DNA of 64,000 nt from Gammaproteobacteria bacterium (GTDB taxonomy: Bacteria; Pseudomonadota; Gammaproteobacteria; Pseudomonadales; Azotimanducaceae). This document shows, piece after piece, positions 18,419 to 25,972 of this stretch. Positions within the stretch are counted from its first letter, which is position 1; each line of letters starts with the position of its first letter. Both the position numbers and the translations under genes were made by a program. The notes under the pieces were generated by a model. It made no database searches, was not told the origin of the DNA, and was given only the letters and a program-made list of their open reading frames with translations. The stretch covers positions 1 to 64,000 of the forward strand of contig VXPO01000056.1 in the NCBI GenBank assembly GCA_009839505.1, in the 5' to 3' direction.

Positions 18419-19114
18419 GTGGAATTTCGGCCCCTGACGCTGGTGCACTTCTTGTTGCCGCTGGGCTTGGCGGTGCTGACGGTCCTTGTCGTCCGGGATC
18501 CCACGTACCGGTTTCCGATTCTGGCGCTGCTATTGCCCTTCTTCCTTCGTGGGGCGGCCACCGCCTCGGGAATTCAGACGGTGAGACCGTCCGCCACGGT
18601 GCAGGCGTTCACCACCATCGGCTTCGCAGCGTTCGTGATCGGCTGGTTGTTGACCTTGGGCGTGGTCGGTTTCGTGGTGGCCATCGGCGTGTTCTCCGCT
18701 GAACCGTCGGCAGACCTGCTGAAGCGGATCATGTTGTTCGCGACCGCGGGGCTCGTGTTGGCCGCCTGGTTCCTGTGGCCGTGGTATGCGCGGCTGGTGC
18801 TTCCCGACTGGCCCCATCAGGACGTTCGTATCTGGACTTCGTCGGGCAACCGCTGGGATCGGGTATTCACGGCCTGGCGGCTGCGCCAGATGGCCGCGTC
18901 CGGCGTGATCCATTGGCGTGGTTTCGGTGCCACGGCGCTGGTCTTGTTCTGCGTCATGGGGTCGACCTCAGCCGGTGTCTACGAAGGCTTGGGTGCGCGC
19001 GCGATGGAACTCGCCTGTCTCGTTCTCCTGCCGTTTCTGCACTTGCTGATCGTTCGCGACGCCCATGCACTCTGTGGCTTGTGGGCCGCAAGCGCCGATG
19101 ACCACGTCCCATGA
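18419..19114 (+). CDS. Uncharacterised multi-pass membrane protein in the importer operon
   Basis: 231 residues, GTG start six bases after the ATPase stop, and a 4-base overlap with the second binding protein gene, so it is part of the operon. About six hydrophobic segments can be drawn (residues about 8-27, 30-46, 63-90, 106-125, 170-187, 193-212), with a charged cytoplasmic-type loop around 130-165 (WTSSGNRWDRVFTAWRLRQ). I do not recognise the family. Its place between importer and second receptor suggests an accessory transport role, which is only context. Confidence 0.8.
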   Translation: MEFRPLTLVHFLLPLGLAVLTVLVVRDPTYRFPILALLLPFFLRGAATASGIQTVRPSATVQAFTTIGFAAFVIGWLLTLGVVGFVVAIGVFSAEPSADLLKRIMLFATAGLVLAAWFLWPWYARLVLPDWPHQDVRIWTSSGNRWDRVFTAWRLRQMAASGVIHWRGFGATALVLFCVMGSTSAGVYEGLGARAMELACLVLLPFLHLLIVRDAHALCGLWAASADDHVP

Positions 19115-21036
19115 ACGTCGAGCGACGATCGGTGGCCTTTGTTGCGGCGACGGCGGCGCTGACGGTCGGCGCACAGCAGGCCGACCTGCCGCCGGAGTGG
19201 TTCCAGGCGCCGCAGACGGCAAGCGAACTCGGCATCACGACGTTTTCTGAGAGTCCCTACTTGGACGATCGTGATCTGCCGCCGGTGGAACAGCGACTGC
19301 CCGACGACCCGGTGGTGACTCAGCCCTACGAGTCCATCGGCCGTTACGGCGGCACGGCGCGCATCACGATCTGGGACAGCGGGCAGTTCTTCAACACGGA
19401 ACACGCGGTCACGATTTCCGCGGACATGCGCAACGTCCTGCCGAACCTCGCGGAATCCTTCGACGTGAGCGAAGACGGTCGCGTCACGACCATTCGGCTG
19501 CGCCCCGGGATCAAGTGGTCCGACGGTGAGCCGCTCACGTCGTCCGACTTCGAGTTCCGCTTCAACCACGTCTGGCTCGACCCGGAGATGTCGCCCATCG
19601 TCTACCGGCTGGTGCAGGGCTGCGAGTTCGTGACGATCGACGAGTTGACCTTCCAGTACGTCTTCCCCGAGCCGAACCCGCTGTTCATCAACTATTTCGC
19701 CCAGATCGGCAACGCGTTCGCCGATCCGATGCACTTCTTCAAGGACTACCACCCGGCGTTCAGGGACAAGGAGGAACTGGACGCTCTCGTGGAGGCGGAG
19801 GGTTTCGTCACCTGGATGTCGTTGTACGGCTCCCTGCGGGATTGGGGCAACGAGGACGCCGTCAAGGTGCCGACACTCAGAGCCTACCGGGTCATCAAGC
19901 GCACGCCGAACAAGATGCGCCTCGAGCGCAACCCCTACTACTTCAAGATCGACCCGGCCGGCAACCAGTTGCCCTACATCGACGCCATCGACGCGATCAT
20001 CCTGCTCGAGAACTCCCAGATGATCGCGTTCCAGGCCGCCACGGGGCAGCTCGACTTCGCGGCGTTCACCTTAAAGACCCAGGACATCCCGTTGTTGAAG
20101 CTCGGCGAGGTCAAGGGCGTCAACCGGGTCCACATCTGGCGCCGGCTGCACATCAGCGATGTCGCCCTGCAGGCCAACTACAACCACGACGACCCGAAGT
20201 TCCGGGCACTCGTCTGGGGTACGGGCGAGCGCCGGTTCATGCGCGCCCTGTCACACGCCATCGACCGTGAGCAGATGAACAAGGCCATCTACTTCGGCCG
20301 TGGCATTCCGAGCCAAGTCACCGCGCACCCATCCAGCCGGTGGTACCAGGACGAATGGGCCAAGGCCCACATCCGCTACGACCCGGACTACGCCCGCGAA
20401 CTCTTGGACGATCTCGGCCTTCGCGACATCGACGGCGACGGCCTGCGCGAGTACCCGGACGGGTCCAAGCTCACCATCACCTTCGAGTACCTGGACTTCG
20501 AGACGCCGAAGACCATCACCATGGAATTGGTGCGCGACTACTGGCGGGAAGTCGGCGTCGACGTGCGCCTGAAATCCGTCGAGCGGAGCCTGCAGTCGGA
20601 ACGCGCCCAGGCCAACAAGATGCAGATGACCCTATGGCACGCCGACAAGGTGACCGACATCCTGTTCCCGGTGGTGCCGGACTGGTTCTACCCACACCGC
20701 GCCGGCTGGGAACTGTCGATGTGGAACCACTGGGCGCGGTACTACCAGACCGCCGGCGAACTCGGCGAGGAACCGCCGCCGGTGATCCGTGAACTGCAGT
20801 ACTGGGGCGACGAACTACGCACGGCGACGTCGGAGGAACGCCGCACCGAAGCGGCCACCAAGCTGCTGCAGGCCCAAGCGGACAACCTCTGGACCATCGG
20901 CACGGTAGGGCAGGCACCCCATCCGGTGGTGACGTCGAGGCGCCTCAAGAACGTGCCCCCCACCGGCATCTGGGGCTGGGACAACCGCTGGACGCTGGCC
21001 TACCACCCGTCCACTTGGTACTTCGACGAGGACTGA
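19111..21036 (+). CDS. Family 5 extracellular solute-binding protein (copy 2)
   Basis: 641 residues with a signal-like N-terminus (SVAFVAATAALTVGAQQA). It aligns end to end with the protein at 12491-14518; long stretches such as LENSQMIAFQAATGQLDFAA are identical. It lacks the palindrome-derived C-terminal tail and ends STWYFDED. Differences concentrate in scattered surface-like positions and in RLHISDVALQANYNHDD versus RVHISDVAIQPNYNYDD. A recent duplication followed by divergence would give one importer two receptors of related but not identical ligand range; this is inference. Confidence 0.92.
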   Translation: MNVERRSVAFVAATAALTVGAQQADLPPEWFQAPQTASELGITTFSESPYLDDRDLPPVEQRLPDDPVVTQPYESIGRYGGTARITIWDSGQFFNTEHAVTISADMRNVLPNLAESFDVSEDGRVTTIRLRPGIKWSDGEPLTSSDFEFRFNHVWLDPEMSPIVYRLVQGCEFVTIDELTFQYVFPEPNPLFINYFAQIGNAFADPMHFFKDYHPAFRDKEELDALVEAEGFVTWMSLYGSLRDWGNEDAVKVPTLRAYRVIKRTPNKMRLERNPYYFKIDPAGNQLPYIDAIDAIILLENSQMIAFQAATGQLDFAAFTLKTQDIPLLKLGEVKGVNRVHIWRRLHISDVALQANYNHDDPKFRALVWGTGERRFMRALSHAIDREQMNKAIYFGRGIPSQVTAHPSSRWYQDEWAKAHIRYDPDYARELLDDLGLRDIDGDGLREYPDGSKLTITFEYLDFETPKTITMELVRDYWREVGVDVRLKSVERSLQSERAQANKMQMTLWHADKVTDILFPVVPDWFYPHRAGWELSMWNHWARYYQTAGELGEEPPPVIRELQYWGDELRTATSEERRTEAATKLLQAQADNLWTIGTVGQAPHPVVTSRRLKNVPPTGIWGWDNRWTLAYHPSTWYFDED

Positions 21037-21045
21037 CCGAGCCAG

Positions 21046-21474
21046 TTAGGACAGGTAGTCGGCCTGCAACGGCTTGAAACGTTCGAAGTCGCGGTCGTTG
21101 GTCAGGATCGTCGAGACTCCATGTTCTCGACACAGGGCAGCGACCTGGGCGTCGAATACCAGGTTGCCTCGTGCGTCGGTTTCTCGAATGACCTCATCCA
21201 ACCGGCCCATGAACGCAGCTTCCGGATTGGCGATCGTGCAGCTAGGTGAGCCGAGAATGTCGTTGAGGAAGTCCAAGGCCTCCGAGATAGTGGACGGCGG
21301 ATTGAACACCCGACGGTGGGTGACCACGCGAAGGAACTCGGTGACGCAGAACACCGGTAGCGCCCACGGCTCATCGCCCTCTGCCAAGACGACGAGCCGC
21401 TCCACGGCCGCCTCGTGGAGCTCCAGCTCAGCACGGTGGGCATAGATCAGGACATTCGTGTCGACCGCGATCAT
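21046..21474 (-). CDS. vapC: PIN-domain ribonuclease toxin, VapC type
   Basis: 142 residues with the PIN acidic set: D5 in MIAVDTNVLIYAH, the glutamate in FCVTEFLRVV, D107-region NLVFDAQVAALCREHG and the last aspartate in ILTNDRDFERF. Such toxins cleave tRNA or other RNA when freed from their antitoxin. It overlaps the antitoxin gene by 4 bases and lies 9 bases from the convergent binding-protein gene. Confidence 0.88.
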   Translation of the reverse strand: MIAVDTNVLIYAHRAELELHEAAVERLVVLAEGDEPWALPVFCVTEFLRVVTHRRVFNPPSTISEALDFLNDILGSPSCTIANPEAAFMGRLDEVIRETDARGNLVFDAQVAALCREHGVSTILTNDRDFERFKPLQADYLS

Positions 21475-21704
21475 TTGCGGTCCAGCACGTCGTAGAGCGC
21501 GTCACGGTCGGTGATGTCGACATTGGGAGGACGTGTTCCCCGCACTGCCTTCAATGTCAGCCGAAAGGCAGATCGTGTCTGCGAAGCCGCGATCTTCGAC
21601 CGTAGCGCATCCTCGACATACCTTGTCAGGGTGACGCCGGCGCGGGCGGCGCAATCCTTGGAGCGTCGCAGTACCTCGTCATTGAGGTTCAGGGTTGTCT
21701 TCAT
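21471..21704 (-). CDS. vapB: Ribbon-helix-helix antitoxin, VapB type
   Basis: 77 residues. MKTTLNLNDEVLRRSKDCAARAGVTLTRYVEDALR is a short RHH DNA-binding fold with the beta strand TTLNLND and two helices. The tail (RPPNVDITDRDALYDVLDRK) would wrap the toxin. The ATG lies downstream of a palindrome-rich operator, as expected for autoregulation by the toxin-antitoxin complex. Confidence 0.85.
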   Translation of the reverse strand: MKTTLNLNDEVLRRSKDCAARAGVTLTRYVEDALRSKIAASQTRSAFRLTLKAVRGTRPPNVDITDRDALYDVLDRK

Positions 21705-21720
21705 CGGGTACCAAAACGAA

Positions 21721-21769
21721 GCTGGTATGGCATAACCATATCAAATCGACCATATATATGGCTACCAGC
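21721..21769 (-). promoter_or_regulatory. Probable VapBC operator/promoter region
   Basis: AT-rich patch just upstream of the antitoxin start. It holds the 12-bp perfect palindrome CCATATATATGG (21750-21761) inside flanking arms GCTGGTA (21721-21727) and TACCAGC (21763-21769). RHH antitoxins bind such repeats at their own promoters. Protein binding is inferred. Confidence 0.5.
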
Positions 21770-21886
21770 CTGCCCATGGGCGGCCTCGACTTCGCTGACC
21801 GAGCGGTCGGTTGATTACGGTGGTGCTCGCCGCCACGGCCCGTCACTTCGGCGCCGGAGCGTCTGCCTCAACAGTCGAAGCCTGAT

Positions 21887-22315
21887 TCACTTGCGGTGCC
21901 GGGCTTTGAGTACCTCGAGCACAATCAAGGGCGTGGCGGCCGCGACCGTTCCTAAGAGGAGCACCCAGCCCAGCCGTGTTCGGGAGTCCAGGATGATGAA
22001 CGATACGCCGAGCGCAGCGGTGGGCACCGCGAACGCGCAGGAGCGAAAGGCCGGCAGGCGAGTGTGCGCCGTCAGCGCCAACGCGGTTACGAGTGCCAAG
22101 GACCCATATACCCATGCGGCGGCGGCACGACTCTCGGAACCGCCTGGGGATGTTTGGTCGAAGATGAACCCGTGGCACGACAAGACAGTCGCGACGGCAA
22201 GCACGATGAGCAGCACGGACCGGTTGAACGCAGAGAACCCCTTCTCGACGTCAGTGTCGAGGCGACGGGCAAGGACTAACAGGCCTGAGGTGAGGGGCCC
22301 AAGTGGTTGCTTCAC
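21887..22315 (-). CDS. Small four-helix membrane protein, unknown
   Basis: 142 residues from a GTG at 22315. Four hydrophobic segments stand out (SVLLIVLAVATVLSCHGFIF, AAAWVYGSLALVTALALTA, SCAFAVPTAALGVSFIILD, GWVLLLGTVAAATPLIVLEV) with a basic C-terminal RHRK. The alternation of helices and charged loops supports real coding, but I know no family and there is no operon partner. The start is uncertain because no internal methionine or clear ribosome site is visible. Confidence 0.55.
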   Translation of the reverse strand: MKQPLGPLTSGLLVLARRLDTDVEKGFSAFNRSVLLIVLAVATVLSCHGFIFDQTSPGGSESRAAAAWVYGSLALVTALALTAHTRLPAFRSCAFAVPTAALGVSFIILDSRTRLGWVLLLGTVAAATPLIVLEVLKARHRK

Positions 22316-22434
22316 GATCGTTGGCTGCTATTCGCGGACGGCGAAGGACGCGGAACACATGCGGTACTCAGGCGCATCGACGCGGCAATTGCCATTGGGC
22401 CAAGTTTCGGCACGGGATTGGCACGCGAAGGAGA

Positions 22435-22722
22435 TCACGTCCCCAACAGCATTCGAACTGCACCGGCAGCGCCGATGATCGCTAGCCCGACCAGGATTCC
22501 TTTGAGGAATGGCGAGATGGTCATGGCGATGAGCAGGGAGACGGCGAACATGCGACCGAGTGCTGAGCCGTGGAGAAACCTCTCGACAACGGCCACTTCC
22601 AAAGTGGGCGAGGGCGATCTAGGGGAAGGCCGGACGGGCGAGGGCATTGGCCTGCCGACGGGGTCTACAGGCCATCGCACCGAGTAGGTCGGGTTGTCCC
22701 TGGCACGTTCGAAATGATCCAC
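22435..22722 (-). CDS. Possible small membrane protein, unknown
   Basis: 95 residues. The first half is proline- and arginine-rich and the second half is hydrophobic (MFAVSLLIAMTISPFLKGILVGLAIIGAAGAVRMLLGT), consistent with one or two membrane helices. No family is recognised. It lies 119 bases downstream of nothing co-directional and upstream of the 142-residue membrane protein on the same strand. Coding status moderate. Confidence 0.4.
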   Translation of the reverse strand: MDHFERARDNPTYSVRWPVDPVGRPMPSPVRPSPRSPSPTLEVAVVERFLHGSALGRMFAVSLLIAMTISPFLKGILVGLAIIGAAGAVRMLLGT

Positions 22723-22847
22723 GGATCACGCTCCACAATTTCCTGATGGGCGATTGTCGCGCTGGATGCGGCTGGTTAGCCAGAAACAATCTGTTGTTCA
22801 TGCGTTGAGATTTCTTGCCAGGCTTGAGCTACTGCCAAGACGATGCA

Positions 22848-22872
22848 TAAATATCTCGTTGACCGAGCGGGT
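22848..22872 (+). repeat. Short third copy of the GTTGACCGA leader motif
   Basis: ATATCTCGTTGACCGAGCGG resembles the centre of the two longer leaders at 23346-23427 and 32033-32114 (ATATTTTGTTGACCGACGCG in the first). It lies about 100 bases before the small membrane-protein gene at 22968. TTGACC could serve as a -35 box, but no convincing -10 follows. Confidence 0.4.
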
Positions 22873-22967
22873 CTAGACGTGGAGCGTGGCGGCAAGCCCT
22901 TTGCCGCTTCCCCATCCCGGAATCAGTCTCGTATTCTGTGCTCGTAGGGAAAGGCGTCGGTGGTTGG

Positions 22968-23201
22968 ATGAAAACAAGGCGCGAAAACGTACTCGAAGCT
23001 GGGCTGACAGGAGCGAAGATCGGGGCCATCGTCGGTATCGTCCTGGGTGTGCTGTGGTCACTGGCAGGTGTGGTGGTAGCGGTTGTTCTCAACCCTATCT
23101 ATTGGGTCGTCCAGATCGGAGTGGCGGCGCTGGTCTGCGCGGTCGCGGGATTCGCCCTTGGCGCGATTTTGTCGGCAACCTCCCGTTTGTTTTTCGACTA
23201 G
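22968..23201 (+). CDS. Small glycine-rich membrane protein, unknown
   Basis: 77 residues from the ATG at 22968 (a GTG at 22938 would add ten residues). Two hydrophobic glycine-rich helices (GAKIGAIVGIVLGVLWSLAGVVVAVVL and VVQIGVAALVCAVAGFALGAIL, written here in pieces of one protein) are preceded by a basic segment KTRRENVLEAG. The glycine-zipper look recalls holin- or bacteriocin-immunity-like proteins, but there is no motif that proves it. It follows a GTTGACCGA element shared with the peptide locus. Confidence 0.55.
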   Translation: MKTRRENVLEAGLTGAKIGAIVGIVLGVLWSLAGVVVAVVLNPIYWVVQIGVAALVCAVAGFALGAILSATSRLFFD

Positions 23202-23345
23202 TACGGCCACATGCAAATGCCCATGGGCGCGATCGGCGGTCCGTCCCATCAGGTCGCGCCTATGGGCGACGTTTTCCGAATCAGCCTCGGAGGTTCGGTA
23301 CACGGTGTCCCGCCGCGTCGGGCGGCGCGGGACGGTGCGGATGGG

Positions 23346-23427
23346 TCAAGCGGAAATCTACACAACATTAGGGTAGATATTTTGTTGACCGACGCGGGGT
23401 GAACGCGGAAGGTGGCGTCAGACCGTG
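23346..23427 (+). repeat. Shared ~80-bp leader, copy 1 (upstream of the SUMF1-fold gene)
   Basis: This stretch aligns with 32033-32114 over its whole length with small gaps. Shared blocks are CGGAAA, CACAAC, GGGTAG, GTTGACCGA, GTGAACGCGGA and ACCGTG. It lies in the 358-base gap 23202-23559, which otherwise shows no gene I can support. Conservation of a non-coding leader at two loci of one accessory region points to shared regulation or recent duplication. Confidence 0.65.
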
Positions 23428-23559
23428 CACGGGAAAGGCCCGTGCCGAGCCACCTTCGCCCGTTCGCGCTTGCACGAAGGGAGTCTCGTGACCACAAGTA
23501 ACCAAAAGTCCGTAACGTGGGAATTGTGAAGTGCTACCGATTCGGGCATTGGGACGCGG

Positions 23560-24582
23560 ATGGTCGCCGGCAAGTACTTGGTCACACTCTCCCATGGACC
23601 GCAGCAGGCGTTGGACGCCGTGGACAGCTTGGTCGAGCTTGAACGGAATCTCGTGAAGCGGTGTGCTCCATCCCAAGGTGCCACCTGCGCGCAGTCCCCA
23701 CTCGACCCTCCACCGACCGATTCACCTTTTGGCGAGCCAGGGCGAGATCATTTCAGTGACGAACTTCGCGACGGTGGCAGGGGACCCCCAATGGTAGCCA
23801 TCCCCGGAGGCCGTTTCCTCATGGGCTGCCGAGCAGAGAACAACCACAGGTGCGGCCCGAGCCAAGGGCCTTTGCACTATGTTCAGATTCCACCGTTTGC
23901 GATCTCGAAGTACGAAGTGACGTTCGAGGACTACGACCGCTATCTTCATGCGACGGGCGGTAGTGGCAGGCGGGACGAGACGGACGACGAGGGATGGGGG
24001 CGTGGCAACCGGCCCGTCATCAACGTGTTGTTCGAGGAGGCGTTTGCCTACATCGACTGGCTGTCGTCGCAGTCAGGCGAACACTACCGCCTGCCGAGCG
24101 AGTCGGAGTGGGAATATGTCGCACGCGCCGGGACGGACACGGCCTACTCGTGGGGCAATGAAGTAGGCGTCAACAACGCCAACTGCCTGGGTTGTGGCAG
24201 TCGGTGGGACTACAAGACGACCGCACCGGTGGGTTCGTTCAACCCGAATCCGTGGGGAGTTCACGACATGCACGGTAACGTCTTGGAGATGGTGCAGGAC
24301 TGCTGGTTCGGTGACTACCGAAGAGCACCGAATGATGGACGTGCGCGTGACGCACCTTGGGGGGTGAAGATTGTCAATGGCAGATGCTTTGATCGGACGG
24401 TTCGCGGAGGTGCGTGGAACCACCACTATCGGTTCACACGTGCATCGACGCGGGGCTGGAGTACGTTGGAACGCTATGGGAGCGTCCTGGGCTTTCGTGT
24501 CGCGCGGTCGCCTCCGGTCGTAGACCACGCGACGGTGCCAAGTGGACCTCGGGAGCTTCGCCAGGAGAAGCGGCGGCGATGA
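23560..24582 (+). CDS. SUMF1/FGE-fold protein without the FGE active-site cysteines
   Basis: 340 residues. The formylglycine-generating-enzyme fold (C-type-lectin-like) is clear: MVAIPGGRFLMGC near residue 78, ISKYEVTFEDYDRYL, RLPSESEWEYVARAG, NPWGVHDMHGNVLEMVQDCW, RGGAWNHHYRF and GFRVAR at the end. The cysteine pair that activates oxygen in true FGE follows the RGGSW motif, and here that stretch (NHHYRFTRASTRG) has none, so a sulfatase-activating role is unlikely. Related domains bind ligands or other proteins. No signal peptide is seen. It follows the shared leader, about 130 bases away, and precedes a pentapeptide-repeat gene. Confidence 0.8.
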   Translation: MVAGKYLVTLSHGPQQALDAVDSLVELERNLVKRCAPSQGATCAQSPLDPPPTDSPFGEPGRDHFSDELRDGGRGPPMVAIPGGRFLMGCRAENNHRCGPSQGPLHYVQIPPFAISKYEVTFEDYDRYLHATGGSGRRDETDDEGWGRGNRPVINVLFEEAFAYIDWLSSQSGEHYRLPSESEWEYVARAGTDTAYSWGNEVGVNNANCLGCGSRWDYKTTAPVGSFNPNPWGVHDMHGNVLEMVQDCWFGDYRRAPNDGRARDAPWGVKIVNGRCFDRTVRGGAWNHHYRFTRASTRGWSTLERYGSVLGFRVARSPPVVDHATVPSGPRELRQEKRRR

Positions 24583-24773
24583 ATTTGGTCGGTTCAAGTT
24601 GTTGGAGGCCTCCCGTCGCCGTCGCTGCGGTTGTGCAGCGCTGTCTCCTGGGCCGGAAACTTGCCGGTCGTGATCGGGATACTGATGGCGCTCGACCGGG
24701 CGAAGAGCTAGAGCCGGACATCGTCGGAGACCATTACAGGTATCTCAAAGGTCGTTGGTACCCCCATGGATAG
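24579..24773 (+). CDS. Possible 64-residue ORF coupled to the SUMF1-fold gene
   Basis: ATG at 24579 overlaps the preceding stop (ATGA) and follows CAGGAGAAG about 12 bases upstream. The product is cysteine-poor and charged, with the end DIVGDHYRYLKGRWYPHG, and matches nothing I know. Kept because of coupling and ribosome site; it may equally be chance. Confidence 0.25.
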   Translation: MNLVGSSCWRPPVAVAAVVQRCLLGRKLAGRDRDTDGARPGEELEPDIVGDHYRYLKGRWYPHG

Positions 24774-24802
24774 TGGCGCGGAGATCAAATAGGGTTAGGT
24801 GG

Positions 24803-25684
24803 ATGCGCGCGAGCACTCCGACGGGAAAGGTCGTATGGCCGCTAATCGCTGTCCTGCTGCTGGCGCCCGGGGGCGTCGTGACGTTCATTCTGTTCCGGCA
24901 GGGCGATCTCCCTCCGGTACCCGCCGACGCGGTTCTCGTCGACTCTCCTGCCCTCCAGTCCGTCATCCAGCCGCTGCACGTGGAGTCGATGGATGCCCGG
25001 TCCCCGCCTTTGCGCGTGGACAACGGACAAGACGCGGGAGCGATCCCCGACGACGAGGAGGAGGTGAGTGGACTGCTGGACGCGCCCGAAGAGGCGGGAC
25101 GATTCCTGCGCCGCCTGTCGCGGGCAGACGTGCTTGTGCTGCTGGAATCGACCCCTAGGGGCCTGCGTGAACCGGCGTGGAAGCCGGGGGCCAGTCGAGA
25201 CGTGCTGGATTTGACCAGCTCGGATCTCGCCGGCATCGATCTGGGATCGACCGACCTGACGTTCGTACGTTTCAGCGAGTCGGATCTGAGAGGAGCGAAT
25301 CTGCGGAATGCCAACCTGCGGAACTCCAATCTGTCAGAGGCGAATTTGGCAGGTGCAGTCCTGGACGGCGCTGACCTGAGAGAGGTGCAAATGGCCCTTG
25401 CGGACCTGAGCGGGGCCGACATGCGCAATGTAAACGCATCGGGAGTGGTACCGTACGACGGTCTAACGGTCGTGGTCGGTATGTTTGGGGTTAATTTACG
25501 GGGAGCTGATCTCCGGGGTGCCGACCTCAGCGGAGTTTCGATGTTGGCGGCGGACCTTCGAGAGGTGGACCTGCGGGGCGCCAATCTTCGTGGGGCCATC
25601 TACGATGCCGAGACGAGGTTCCCCGAAGGATTCGATCCGCGATCACGCGGCATGAGACAGAGGATCTGGACTCCGGGAGGCTAG
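24803..25684 (+). CDS. Membrane-anchored pentapeptide-repeat protein
   Basis: 293 residues from the ATG at 24803, 8 bases after an AGGG box; a start at 24755 would add 16 residues. A single N-terminal membrane anchor (VVWPLIAVLLLAPGGVVTFILF) leads to an acidic linker with GAIPDDEEEVSGLLDAPEEA, and then to about 20 A(D/N)Lxx pentapeptides in two blocks (residues about 138-212 and 232-270) such as LRGANLRNANLRNSNLSEAN. The tail RFPEGFDPRSRGM is the usual cap. Pentapeptide helices mimic DNA in Qnr/McbG-type gyrase protection, but anchored ones are mostly uncharacterised. In this neighbourhood an immunity role is conceivable, not shown. Confidence 0.85.
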   Translation: MRASTPTGKVVWPLIAVLLLAPGGVVTFILFRQGDLPPVPADAVLVDSPALQSVIQPLHVESMDARSPPLRVDNGQDAGAIPDDEEEVSGLLDAPEEAGRFLRRLSRADVLVLLESTPRGLREPAWKPGASRDVLDLTSSDLAGIDLGSTDLTFVRFSESDLRGANLRNANLRNSNLSEANLAGAVLDGADLREVQMALADLSGADMRNVNASGVVPYDGLTVVVGMFGVNLRGADLRGADLSGVSMLAADLREVDLRGANLRGAIYDAETRFPEGFDPRSRGMRQRIWTPGG

Positions 25685-25788
25685 CGCCGCCAAGGCGCCT
25701 CGCGGGCTCGGCGTCCGGCCCCAACCCCCACCGGCCTATCACCCTGTCGGACCCGCCGCTGGCGCGACGAAGTCCGACAGGCTGCTAG
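25681..25788 (-). repeat. CTAG-bounded palindromic dispersed repeat, copy B
   Basis: About 108 bases, reverse complement of the element at 12272-12378, with CTAG at both ends and the same two stems, slightly decayed in the loop side. It overlaps the TAG stop of the pentapeptide-repeat gene and lies between that gene and the convergent C39 exporter, so it could act as a terminator for either. The rest of the gap to 25972 shows no gene. Confidence 0.8.
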
Positions 25789-25972
25789 GGGACTCTGAGG
25801 CGCGCAAGGGGGCGTACCAGCGAAGGTTGCGCGGGTGCGGGGGCTCTTGGTGGGCTTGGAACATTAGGTTGTTCCGACGTTTCGATTTTCTCGCTAGGGT
25901 GGGCTACGCCAAGGACGAGCGGTCGAAACGGAGAAGCGACGAGGTGCATCGCAATCGCATCCGGGAGGTTTG

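Noticed and set aside
23211..23402. 63-residue ORF as a second double-glycine peptide next to leader copy 1
   Set aside because: Its GG sites lack the LTxxExxxVxGG leader pattern and it overlaps the repeated leader itself.
23560..24582. Sulfatase-activating formylglycine-generating enzyme
   Set aside because: The cysteine pair after the RGG-W motif is missing and no sulfatase is nearby.
23560..24582. Variable protein of a diversity-generating retroelement (C-type-lectin-like fold)
   Set aside because: No reverse transcriptase or template repeat was found in the window.
12272..25788. Composite transposon bounded by the inverted CTAG elements
   Set aside because: The ends are only ~107 bp, no transposase is present, and the enclosed genes look like normal chromosomal operons.
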